Source: Vicia villosa
Lineage: Eukaryota; Streptophyta; Magnoliopsida; Fabales; Fabaceae
DNA: 64,000 bases
Direction: 5' to 3'
Assembly: GCF_029867415.1 (NCBI RefSeq)
Contig: NC_081186.1
Location: forward strand, 24,493,915-24,557,914
Positions within the stretch are counted from its first letter, which is position 1; each line of letters opens with the position of its first letter. The translations under genes were made by a program, and so were the position numbers. The notes beneath the pieces were generated by a model. That model searched no databases. It had not been told where the DNA came from and saw only the letters and a list, made by a program, of their open reading frames with translations. This document shows, one piece after another, positions 21,992 to 33,609 of the stretch.

Positions 21992-24900
21992 ATGAAACTT
22001 AGAAGTGGGAAATACACCAAACAATATCAAAACCCACCCAAAATGGTTAGGGCTAGGATGACAAACCCTCCTAACCCAAATAACGTAGATGAAGTACCCC
22101 CTCATTCTCTGGAGTCTTCAAATACGGTGATCAGCCCAGTTGAGCAAGTGACTGGTGCAGGGACGGAGGCACCGGTTACAAGAACAGGGAGGCACTAGAG
22201 CAAAGGGAACTGCTTTCTCACCATTTCGACCTAACTTGCCCCGTTTTGGGACAACTGACCCCTTGTATGGAATGCCGTATTCCTTAATGGTTGGAAGTCG
22301 GTCGACATCGAGTCCTGCGTTAGTATCGGACACACAAGGATCTACGCCAGGCACCCAGAACAGGGCAAACCAGAACAAAGCTGTGCCTTTGTCGAATACG
22401 TCCGTGGCTGTGCTTAGGCAATAGATGGATGATAGCAATCACGAGTTGGTGAACATGTTAACTAACCAAATGGGAACTGTTTTTAATCCTATAGTGCAGG
22501 AATCAGCGGAGTCGAACAGACAGGTAGTCGATCAACTCACTCGACTGTGCAACTTCCTAGGGGCACCTCAGACGCCTGGTCGACAACCCCCTCAAGCCCA
22601 TAGGCAGGTTGTTGTGCATACACCTGCAGGAGAAGATCAAATAGATGATGAAATAGCACAACAAAATCAAATTCCCAGACTACGACCAAATCAAGGTGGG
22701 ATACGAGGGAGACACCAGCAAGTCTTGATGGTGGGTCGACAACAAGACGCTGATCAGTTTGTCGAACAATATCAGCATGAAGAAGCGGCCATAGAAAATA
22801 ATCTAACTACGATTATCGAAAGGATTATGGCCAGAAATGAACTGAATACCCCACTACAAAGGCCAACATACTATTCCCCGATGGCTGAATACATCGTGCA
22901 GACAGAAAACCCTAGAGGTTGGAAAATACCCAAGTATACCAAGTTCGGAGGAGAAACAGGAGAATCGACAGTCGAGCACATCGCCAGATATCTGACTGAA
23001 TCAGGAGACATGGCGAACAACAAAAGTCTCAGAGTGAAACATTTTCCATCATCTCTCACTAAGGCGGCGTTTACATGGTTCACTACGTTACCTCCAAATT
23101 CTGTCGACTCATGGCCAAAATTAGAAAAACTCTTCCACGAGCAATTTTATGAGGGACATTCAAAAATTAGTCTGGTCGAATTTTCGAACATCAAAAGGAG
23201 GGTTGCCGAGACCATTGACGACTACCTAAATAGGTTTCGTTCACTTAAGGCAAAATGTCTCACGCAGGTACTTGAACATGAACTAGTTCAGACGGCTGCA
23301 GGAGGTTTAGACTATTCCATTAGGAAGAAAATAGACCCAACTTTTGTCAAAAGTATGTCGCAGTTAGCTGATAGGGTTCGACACCTCGAACGCCGGCGAT
23401 TAGAAAAAGTCAGACATACTAAGGCCAAGGCTAAGAAAGAGAAAGTAGCATATGTCGATTACGATGACACAGACCCTATATATGAAGCTGATTACATCTC
23501 ACCAACAGAGGCAGAGATTGATCTAGCCGAAATGAAACTAGGGCCAGCGTACGAATGTAAATCGCTGTTTCCGTCGAAAGGAAAGAATGTCTCTTTTGAT
23601 AACAATTCGAAATTTCCTGTGAAAACTTATACTTTTGATATTAGTAAATGCGAGGAAATTTTCGATGTCTTAGTTAAAGATGGTCAAATTTTAGTACCCC
23701 CAAATGCTAAATTTCCACCATTAGAACAATGACAAAAGAGAGGTTTTTGCAAGTATCACAATTATCTTGGGCATTCAACCTCTCAATGTTTTCTTTTCAG
23801 GGATCTGGTCCAGAAATCGCTGCAGGAAGGTCGACTGAAGTTTGCTGCCAGAAGGATGAAAATCGACACTGACCCACTCAAGCAAGAGGACACTCTGTTT
23901 GCTGAACCTGTCGACATTAATATGGTGGAGCTGTCTGAGCTACCTGATGATATGCTGGAAGAAAGCACTGGGGAAAGTCCCCAAGTTCGACTTGCTGATG
24001 TGTATCCTAGGATGGACGAAGATCTGTTAGAATTCTTGTTTCGATGAAAAAACAAAGATTCCCAAGTAGGATTATGTCCTAGGTGCAGTGCTTTAATTGA
24101 CAGAATTGCTGTAGAAAATTTCCAAAAGCTACAACTGGAGCGAGGCAGAGCCCAATGGAATAGGAGAGACCCTAGGAAAACGTCTCAAGACAGGCCAAGG
24201 AGCTATGTGCCTTCAGCTGCTGCGCCAAAAGGCACCTGGATTAAGCCTCAGATGTCAACAGAGAGGCCTGAAGCTGTCGAAGCTGAAAAGGATAGGAAGG
24301 GAAAAGCTCCAATGAACTACCACCTGGAAATTCGTTATGAGAGGAAAAGCCACATATTTGTGAATTACATGGGTAAAAATCCCATGAGTCGAACTCAACG
24401 GAGGCGTTTCCAAAGGCGAAAACAGGCTGAGAGGCAAGCTGCTGCTGCTGCTGCCAGACAGGCTGTAAATGACCATATTTACAAAAGGAAGCAGTATAAG
24501 GTGAAGCTCGATTCATCTGTTAAGCAACAAATCAAGGAGTTTGTTGGTAAGCCTGTGGCCAAAGATCCAGAGGAAGCGACATATGACTTTGCTTCTGACT
24601 CAGGAGACAGTCTCGACATCTTGGTCAACGTAGTGTCAATTCTTCCTCAAGAATTCAACGTCCCGACTGAAGCTAAAGATGTTGATGAAACTACTGTTGC
24701 AGAAATGGCCTTACATAGGCCAACGTGTTATTTTGTGTTGAACAATGGCTCCATAGAGAACCAAGATGCATTTTTCGAGCGCCCGGACATGGCAATGAGA
24801 GGCCATTTGAAGCCCTTACTGATAAGAGCTAAATTAGAGGAAGTGGCTGTGAACAGAGTGCTAGTCGATTGTGGTGCGACAATAAACATTATACCACATC

Positions 24901-25722
24901 ATACTCTGAGGAAAATTGGGATGTTCGATACTGACATCAGATCCCATAACGTGGTCCTTTCGGACTATGAAGGAAACACCAAAAATACAATGGGTGTTAT
25001 CTAACTTAACATCACTGTTGGTTCAGTAACTCGACCGACCATCTTCATGATCATCAAAGGAAAACCCAGTTACAACCTGCTGGTTGGGAGAGAGTGGTTA
25101 CACGGTGTAGGGGCTGTACCTTCCTCCATGCACCAACGGTTAATCATCTGGAGAGAAGATGGTATTGTCGAAAATATTGAGGCCGACCAGAGATATTTCA
25201 TGGCTAATGTTAACAATATTCGTCAAAAGCAATTCGACATGAAGCTGGCTAATATAGCCCCTTGTCAGCCAGCTAAGGATGTATATCCAAATCTGATTGA
25301 AGGATTTGTCTTCTTGAAGTTGCATGAGACCCATTGCTTTATTTGGGACGTGGAGCCTTTAGAGGATCCATATGTGTCAGACCTCGCGCCATCAGGTTAG
25401 GGTAACTCAGATAATGATGTCTGAGCTAGAAGCTCTAAAAAGGATTTCGGAATACATTGCTGAAAACAAAATCAATTCGGCTTTAGAAGCTGAAACCAAC
25501 ATGGCCGACGAAGCAAGTAAAATTCAAACCACAGAAGGTAGTTCAACCATAAAAGCGACAATGTCGAGAGGAGACACATTAGAAGACATCGATAATCAGC
25601 ATTTCAACTGCATATATGACGACGAACCTTTGGGGTTCGAAAAAGACCCTATGGTGTCAGAGAAAATTCAACCACAAGATCCTATAGAAGAAATCGATCT
25701 TGGCGAAGAGGGAGATAAATAA
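21992..25722 (+). pseudogene. Tat-type gag-protease polyprotein, decayed
   Basis: A gag start (MKLRSGKYTKQY) at 21992 is in a different frame from the main body, so a frameshift lies near 22185. The body runs in one frame from about 22155. It contains the gag core (WKIPKYTKFGGETGESTVEH, 22920-22985; FTWFTTLPPNSVDSW, near 23070), a KYHNYLGHSTSQC zinc-finger-like motif near 23752, and an aspartic protease site VDCGATINIIPH near 24865 followed by NLLVGREWL near 25075. In-frame stops lie at 22422, 23730, 24045 and 25002, and the frame is lost near 25400. Gag packages the RNA and the protease would cut the polyprotein, but this copy cannot make either intact. Confidence 0.8.
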
Positions 25723-27143
25723 CCCACATTCATCAGCGCTGTCGCACGCTCGCGAAAAATGACCAGAGTCGCCACTAACATATCTATCCTAAAAGGAAAG
25801 GAACGTTAGCAAACCTAATAAATAATAAGAACAAGGTCTTTCGACCAGAGATACGGGAGTCGGTTACGCAAGGGGAAGGTACTAGCACCCCTCACGTCCA
25901 TCGTACTCGATGGTATCCACCTATGTTTGTTTCTATTTACAGGGTGTGTCTAAAGTCTATGCCTACATGCGAATGAATGCAAAAGAAATACGGGGAAAAG
26001 AAGGAATTATTTACAATTGTGCTCGCTTAGGCCCCACGACCCAATGCCTACGTATCCTTTTCAGGAATCAGAGTGTTGTAGTTCGGCTCAATAGTTTTTA
26101 TTTGTTTTTGTGTTTTTTAGTTGGGCGGAGTTAACGTTTGCACTCTTGCATAAGGGGACAACCTACGATGCGTTCGAGCGGAAATAACATTGCCCTTAAG
26201 AAAGAGAGAAGAGAGAGAGAGAGAGTTTGAGTGTTTCGAGTGAGACCCTTAAGCAATGGAGACTCGAGTTACTCTTTGGTTGGTGTTTTTTAGAATTGGG
26301 AACTTCTGCTCAAGTGGGACCCTTAAGCAAGGGAGACTCGAACTTTTGTTTCCTATTTATTATTTTTATCCTTTATTAATGTTTTTAAGTGTTTTCTTGG
26401 TATCTTTTAAAAGGAATTAGTTTTGAGTATTCATTAGGTGTTTTAATGTTGAAAAAGAAAAAGAAAATGAAAAGGGGAACTAAATCTAATATCCTAATCT
26501 AAGTTGTGTAAGGGAAGTTCTAATCTAATAGGATTTATATACATTGCATAAATGCATCAAAATATTAAACAAAAAAAACTATACAATTCATCAAAGTAAT
26601 ATGTAAAACAAGTAAGAGAAATTCAATATAAGGCTATTCAAGGATTGAGAATTATAACAAATAAAATTGTATATACAAGCACACTTATACTAACTAAATC
26701 TATGTGAAAAAATGGGACCAAATTTAATTCCTATGTCTATTAACAAAATTGTTTACAAAGAGGTATCAATACAAAGAAAATTCAAGTATATTATAAAAGA
26801 AACGATTTATTAAGAGTACCAAAACCATTAGAAAAATTAACAAAAATCATGGCAATTATTTACACATCCTATAATATCTAAAATATTTTTTTATACATTT
26901 TTTATTTGGAAGAAAAAGGAATTGTGAAGCAAAAATTAAAGGAAAAAAATTAGAATGAAAATAAAATCTAAACTACCAGGGGGTGTAACCATATTTTTAA
27001 AATGAACTAAAACTATGCCATGAGGCAAACTGGGCTAGAAATAGGGGGTGGAAACAGCAAGGCGCCAGGCCCAGGTTCAATGAACTGTTGGTGTGTTAGT
27101 GAAACAGGGGTGTGATTTCAGAAAAGAGGGCAAGGCCCATGCG

Positions 27144-27148
27144 CGCGT
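27144..27148. repeat. Target site duplication CGCGT, left
   Basis: CGCGT immediately precedes the 5' LTR and recurs at 35528-35532 immediately after the 3' LTR. Confidence 0.9.
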
Positions 27149-29070
27149 TGTAACACCCGTATAATTTTAATATTAATTTAATTGGAACATTGAATTAATA
27201 ATTAGAATTATTAAGAATTTTGTGGAAAATAATGGAAATAATGGTTTATGGCATTTGGGCCAGGTGAGTAAATAGTAAAAGAGGGAGGGTGATTCTATAA
27301 TCCTTTTTACTAAATTATTATTATTTTTTCATAAAACAATTGGATTTGGGAAGAAAGAAAGAGCGTGAAAGAACAGAGGTTTGGAACGAAAAACGTGAAG
27401 GAGAACTGTAGAGGGAGAGATCAAGGATCAAGAACAATTGTCTAAGGTAAGGGGAGACTCTCCATTTAATCTCTATTATCGTGTTGTGAATGATAATGTT
27501 GATTGGGAATATTGTTTAGATCAATAGGTTATGTATTCTGATTTTACTGTTGTGTTCATCATTGAATTGAATCTGAATTCCCTAATATTTGAGTAGAATT
27601 AGGTTGTGATGAGTAAAATCGAATAGAGGATCATATACTATTGATGTTGGATGAATGTTGTGTGTCTGGATATGTGAAATTGCTGGTTTTAGACCCAAAT
27701 CGCAGACTGTGCAGGTGGATTCGCGAGGAAGAAGAATGGGTAAGTTGCAGGTTTCTGTGAACTGCTGCCCATTTGCGTATGATACGCGTACAGTACGCGT
27801 ATGGAGGGGACGATACGCGTATGATACGCTCCCCAAGTGTGCATCAGGTTGCACCATCTGCTCATACGCGTATGGTACGCGTATGGTGACTGGCAGGTAC
27901 GCGTATGGCAGGCTGATACGCGTATGCTTGTGTTTTTTGTGTGGAAATGTGGTTCTGCCCATACGCGTATGATACGCGTATGGTGTGTGTTTTTGTGAAA
28001 TTCTGGCTCTGCTGGTACGCGTATGGTACGCGTATGGCCAGCGTGACTTGCAGAGTTTTGCTGTTTTGTGAGTTTAAGAGTTCGGTAATGAGTAACTTTT
28101 AAAATGCTGATCTGTTTTGGAATAATGTTTGATTTATGATGATTAAGATGAGATAAATCGTATGATTGATTGATGTATGATTTTATTGAATGATGCAATT
28201 GTATATATATATATATATATATTGAACATACTTATTAACGATGATGATGATGAATGATGATGATGAATGAGTATAGATGATGCTACTCATATTATGATGA
28301 TGATGATAGTATGTTATATATATATATTGTTGCATGCATTCATAATCATTGGTGAGGGCTGTATCCTAAAGATGAGAGGATTCAGTGAAGGGCAAGATTC
28401 CCATTGTGTGGAATCTGTGCTGGCAGGGCCGTATCTGGATGATGATAGATCGGTCGGTGGATGATTTCCACTGGTGATGTTTGGTACCACATGCATAGTG
28501 TCAGTTTCATACATGTGCATGATTGATTGTAACATGGTTATATATGTTATGTGATGATTATCTGTTATCTGTGGATGTTTAGTGATGATTATTTGAATAA
28601 GAACAATTGGGTGAATGATATAACTATGAAATGTTATTATTTATGATGCAATAACATTGGTTAACTGTGATGAGACTCACCCTTACCTGTTGTCATTTTC
28701 AGATTGAGGATAGCGGCGCGACTTGGTGAGGATTAGCTCATAAGTCGGTTTTTAGTTATAGTATCGGTGTCATGCTCTGGTAGATGTAACACTGGGAACA
28801 CGTTTGTTTTGGAGTTTGATTATAACTCTATTTGTTTTGTTATTTGAAGTCTTATACATTGATGATGGATGTTTGACTTGATGAAGTATTTCCGCTGTGT
28901 AAAACATGAAATTGATTAATGAGTTATGATCTTAGGTGTTTTTCAGTAAATGCATGACAGGTGCCGAACGTGTGTATTATTTATTAATTTATGCAATTGT
29001 GATGCCTCTCTACATGTTTACTCTGATTAATAATTGTTTAATTGCCGCGGGTTATTAGAGGGGTGTTACA
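27149..29070 (+). repeat. 5' LTR of the Tekay element
   Basis: TGTAACACCCG ... GGGTGTTACA, 1922 bp. It contains a cluster of 11 ACGCGT words at 27784-28033 and dinucleotide TA runs near 28200 and 28315, which are two bases longer each than in the 3' LTR. Confidence 0.95.
27784..28033. repeat. Cluster of 11 ACGCGT palindromes in the 5' LTR
   Basis: Most copies sit in ATACGCGTATGG or close variants, often paired eight to eleven bases apart; one more copy is decayed (ATACGCTCC). The cluster is repeated in the 3' LTR at 34245-34494. Confidence 0.9.
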
Positions 29071-29074
29071 ATAG

Positions 29075-29086
29075 TGGTATCAGAGC
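29075..29086 (+). other. Primer binding site, initiator-Met tRNA
   Basis: TGGTATCAGAGC is the standard plant initiator-Met site, four bases after the LTR. Confidence 0.95.
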
Positions 29087-29205
29087 ATAGTCGGTCGTTG
29101 TGACCAGAGTCTTAGTGTCAGTGTCAGTCTTTCTGTGTATGCGACTAATACGAGTTATTTGTCGATACTTTTGTTCTGACTGGATTGTTTGTGTTAAGCA
29201 AAACA

Positions 29206-32200
29206 ATGGCTGGAAGAGGAGGAAGAAACGATGATGCTATCGCTGAGGCTCTGGGCATGATTGCTGGTGTGCTGGGAGGGAATGCCAATGGAGCTGCGAT
29301 TGGTGCTGACAGACAACTGAACAGTTTTCAGAGGAACAATCCTCCATTGTTCAAGGGCACGCATAATCCTGAAGGTGCTCAGAAATGGCTTAAGGAGATC
29401 GAGAGGATTTTCAGAGTCATTGACTGTGCTGAGGATCTCAAGGTGAGGTATGGTACTCATATGTTATCTGAGGAGGCTGATGACTGGTGGATGTCAACCA
29501 GAACTGAGCTGGATGCTGGTGGTACAGCAATTACCTGGACTGTATTCAGGAGGGAATTTCTGAGGAGGTATTTTCCTGAAGATGTCAGGGGCAGAAAGGA
29601 AGTTGAATTTTTGGCACTGGTTCAAGGCAATATGTCAGTACCAGAGTATGCGGCCAAGTTTGTGGAACTGGCAAGGTACTATGTGCACTATAATGATGAT
29701 GAAGCCAGTGAGTTCTCAAAATGTGTCAAATTTGAGAATGGTCTTCGTGATGAGATCAAGCAGGGTATCAGGTACCAGAGAATCCGGAGGTTTGTTGATC
29801 TGGTAGATTGTAGCAGGATTTTTGAGGAAGATAACATCAAGCTGAGGTCATCTCACTCTCGCGAGTTGGTTGACAGAAAAGGGAAGAAACATATGGATAG
29901 AGGTAAGCCATATGGTAGAGGTAAACCTGCTGATTGGAAGAAACCCAGTGGGGGAGATTCCAGTGCTCGTATCAGATGTTACAATTGTGGTGAGATGGGA
30001 CATCGTAGGAATGAGTGCAAGCTTGATCAGAAGAAGTGTTACAAGTGTGACCAAGTGGGTCATATTGCTGCTGACTGCAAGAAGAGGGTTGTGACTTGTT
30101 ACAACTGTGGTGAAGAGGGTCACATCAGTCCTAATTGTCCTAAGCCAAAGAAGAACCAATCGGGAGGAAAGGTTTTTGCTTTGACCGGGTCAGAGACTAC
30201 TCCAGAGGACAAGTTGATTAAAGGTACGTGTTTCATTCATGGCACACCTTTGGTTGCAATTATTGATACTGGAGCAACTCACTCTTTTATTTCTTTGGAT
30301 TGTGCTATGAGGTTAAATCTTGAGATATCTGACATAAATGGAAGTATGGTTATTGACACTCCTGCGTCGGGTTCAGTAACTACTTCGTCTGCATGCTTGA
30401 ATTGTCCGGTTGATATTTTTGGTAGAGAATTCGGGATGGACTTAGTGTGTCTTCCGTTGAAACAACTCGATGTAATCCTGGGAATGAACTGGTTGGAATT
30501 CAACCGTGTTCATATCAACTGTTTTGCGAAGACGGTGATTTTTCCTGAAGAGGTTAGTTCTGATAGTCTGGAAATGACAGCTAGACAGGTGAATGAGGCT
30601 ATCGGAGATGGTGCAACAGTGTTTATGTTGTTTGCATTGATGAATGTGAAGGAGAAAGTGGCGAGTAGCGAATTGCCTGTTGTGTGTGAGTTCCCAGAAG
30701 TTTTTCCAGAAGATGTGAATGAATTGCCACCGGAAAGAGAAGTGGAGTTTTCTATTGATTTGGTTCCGGGAACTAGTCCAGTATCGATGGCACCGTATCG
30801 TATGTCGCCGTCTGAATTGGCTGAACTGAAGAAGCAGTTAGAGGAATTGCTTGAGAAGAAATTTATTCGTCCTAGTGTTTCGCCGTGGGGTGCGCCTGTG
30901 TTGTTGGTAAAGAAGAAAGAGGGTTCGATGAGGCTGTGTGTAGATTACAGACAATTGAACAAGGTTACTATCAAGAATCGGTATCCATTGCCGAGGATTG
31001 ATGATTTGATGGATCAGTTGGTTGGGGCATGTGTATTTAGTAAAATTGATCTGAGGTCTGGGTATCATCAGATTCGTGTGAAAGACGACGATATTCAGAA
31101 GACTGCCTTTAGAACGAGGTATGGACATTATGAGTAGTCTGTAATGCCGTTTGGAGTTACTAATGCACCTGGTGTTTTTATGGAATATATGAACAGGATT
31201 TTTCATCCGTATCTCGACAAGTTTGTGGTGGTATTTATAGATGATATCCTGATATATTCTAAAAGTGAGAAAGAACATGCGGAACATCTCAGAATTGTGT
31301 TGGAGCTGTTGAAAGAGAAGCAACTTTTTGCCAAACTGTCGAAGTGTGAATTCTGGTTGGAAGAAGTCAGTTTTCTTGGACATGTGATTTCTAAGAATGG
31401 TATTGCTGTTGATCCTACAAAGATAGAAGCTGTGTCTCAGTGGGAAGCTCCGAAGTCAGTGTCAGAGATTCGTAGTTTTCTTGGTCTCGCAGGTTACTAC
31501 AGAAAATTCATTGAAGGGTTTTCAAAGTTAGCATTGCCGTTAACTAAACTAACCAGGAAGGGACAAGCTTTTATTTGGGATGCAAAGTGTGAGGAAGGAT
31601 TCCAAGAGCTGAAGAGGAGGTTGACTAGTGCTCCTATCTTGATTTTGCCGAATCCGACAGAATCATTTGTGGTTTATTGTGATGCGTCACTGATGGGTTT
31701 AGGTGGTGTATTGATGCAGAATCAACAAGTGGTCGCTTATGCGTCTAGACAACTCAAAGTGCATGAAAGGAATTATCCGACTCATGATTTGGAGTTAGCA
31801 GCTGTGGTTTTTGTGTTGAAGTTGTGGCGACACTATTTGTATGGTTCGAGATTTGAGGTGTTCAGTGATCATAAGAGCCTGAAGTATCTCTTTGACCATA
31901 AAGAGTTGAAAATGAGGCAGAGGAGGTGGTTAGAATTTCTGAAGGATTATGATTTTGGTTTGAATTACCATCCGGGCAAGGCAAACGTGGTTGCTGATGC
32001 TTTGAGTAGGAAGACCTTGCATATGTCTATGCTAATGGTGAAGGAATTGGATTTGATTGAACAATTCAGAGACTTGAGTTTGGTATGTGAAGGTACTCCT
32101 GTTAGTGTCAAATTGGGTATGCTGAAGCTGACTAGTGGTATTCTTGAAGAAATCAGAGAAGGTCAGAAAGTTGATGTGGAATTGATTGATAAGTTGACTT

Positions 32201-33567
32201 TGGTTAATCAAGGCAAGAGTAGTGAATTCAGAGTCGACGAGAATGGTATACTGAGGTTTGGTGACCGAGTTTGTGTTCCTGATGTTGATGAACTCCGAAA
32301 GCGTATTTTGGAAGAAGGACACCGTAGTGGATTGAGCATTCATCCTGGTGCTACCAAGATGTACCATGATTTGAGGAAGTTGTTTTGGTGGCCGGGAATG
32401 AAGAAGGAAATTGCTGAGTTTGTGTATTCTTGTTTGACTTGCCAGAAGTCAAAGATTGAGCATCAGAAACCGTCTGGGTTGATGCAACCGATGTATATTC
32501 CTGAGTGGAAGTGGGATAGCATCTCAATGGATTTTGTGTCGGGTTTGCCGAGAACTGTCAGAAATTGTGAAGCTATCTGGGTCGTGGTAGACAGGTTGAC
32601 GAAGTCTGCACATTTTATACCAGTGAGAATGGATTATCCGATGGAGAAGCTGGCTCAATTGTATATTGAGAAGATAGTGAGTCTGCATGGTATTCCTTCA
32701 AGTATCGTGTCAGACAAAGATCCGCGGTTTACGTCTAAGTTCTGGGAAGGTTTGCAGAAAGCTTTGGGTACTAAGCTAAGATTGAGTTCTGCTTATCATC
32801 CGCAGACTGATGGACAGACTGAGAGGACAATTCAGTCATTAGAGGATTTGTTGCGGGCTTGTGTGTTGGAAAAAGGAGGTACTTGGGATAGTTATCTGCC
32901 TTTGATTGAGTTTACCTACAACAACAGTTATCATTCGAGTATCGGTATGGCTCCGTTTGAGGCTTTGTATGGTAGGAGGTGTAGGACGCCGTTGTGTTGG
33001 TACGAATCTGGTGAGAGTGCGGTGATTGGTCCAGAAATTGTACAACAGACTACAGAGAAGATTAAAATGATTCAGGAGAAGATGAAGGCTTCTCAGAGTC
33101 GTCAGAAGAGTTATCACGACAAAAGGAGGAAAACACTTGAGTTTCAAGAGGGAGATCATGTGTTTATGAGAGTTACTCCTATGACGGGGATTGGTCGAGC
33201 ATTGAAGTCAAAGAAGTTGACTCCGCGTTTTATTGGACCATTCCAGATTTCTGAAAGAGTGGGGGAAGTGGCTTATCGTATCGCTCTACCGCCGATGCTT
33301 GCAAATTTACATGATGTATTTCATGTGTCTCAGTTGAGGAAATACATTTCGGATCCGTCCCATGTGATCCAAGTAGATGATGTACAGGTGAAAGATAACT
33401 TGACGGTTGAGACTTTACCTGTGAGGATTGAAGATAGAAGACTGAAGCAATTGCGAGGCAAGGAAATAGCTTTGGTCAGAGTAGCTTGGGGAGGACCAGC
33501 TGAAGGCAATGTTACCTGGGAGCTAGAGAGTCAGATGAAGGACTCTTATCCAGAACTTTTTACCTGA
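29206..33567 (+). CDS. Tekay gag-pol polyprotein, one in-frame stop
   Basis: The start ATG at 29206 (AACAATGGC) is preferred over 29185 for its context and because MAGRG is a typical gag start. The frame holds 1453 codons. Domains in order: retrotransposon gag (about residues 40-230); three CCHC knuckles (about 258-312; [14 protein letters not shown] is the first); protease [10 protein letters not shown] with its Asp near residue 354; reverse transcriptase with VDYRQLNK and a [10 protein letters not shown] catalytic box; RNase H ([35 protein letters not shown]); integrase with HHCC zinc region and D,D,E residues ([23 protein letters not shown]); GPF motif (RFIGPFQ); and a chromodomain-like end ([16 protein letters not shown]). 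A TAG at 31135-31137 interrupts the frame just before the MPFGVTN motif of RT; no frameshift was seen. Confidence 0.92.
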
Positions 33568-33596
33568 GGTATGTTTTCGAGGACGAAAACTCTTTT

Positions 33597-33609
33597 AGTG
33601 GGGGAGAGT
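33597..33609 (+). other. Polypurine tract of the Tekay element
   Basis: AGTGGGGGAGAGT lies directly before the 3' LTR, where plus-strand DNA synthesis is primed. Confidence 0.85.

Larger units (their letters stand above)
20996..25739 (+). mobile_element. Ty3/gypsy Tat-type retrotransposon, 5' LTR plus gag-protease, truncated
   Basis: The 5' LTR (20996-21938), a primer site (21942-21960) and a decayed gag-protease reading frame (21992-25722) lie in order on the plus strand. No reverse transcriptase, integrase or 3' LTR of this element is seen: at 25740 it is cut by sequence resembling a minus-strand Ogre-type LTR. The protease and gag resemble the Tat/Ogre side of the gypsy superfamily, but the LTR is under 1 kb. 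Confidence 0.75.

Noticed and set aside
31135..31137. Programmed read-through at the Tekay TAG
   Set aside because: The stop is inside reverse transcriptase rather than at a gag-pol border, and the next bases do not fit a known read-through context.
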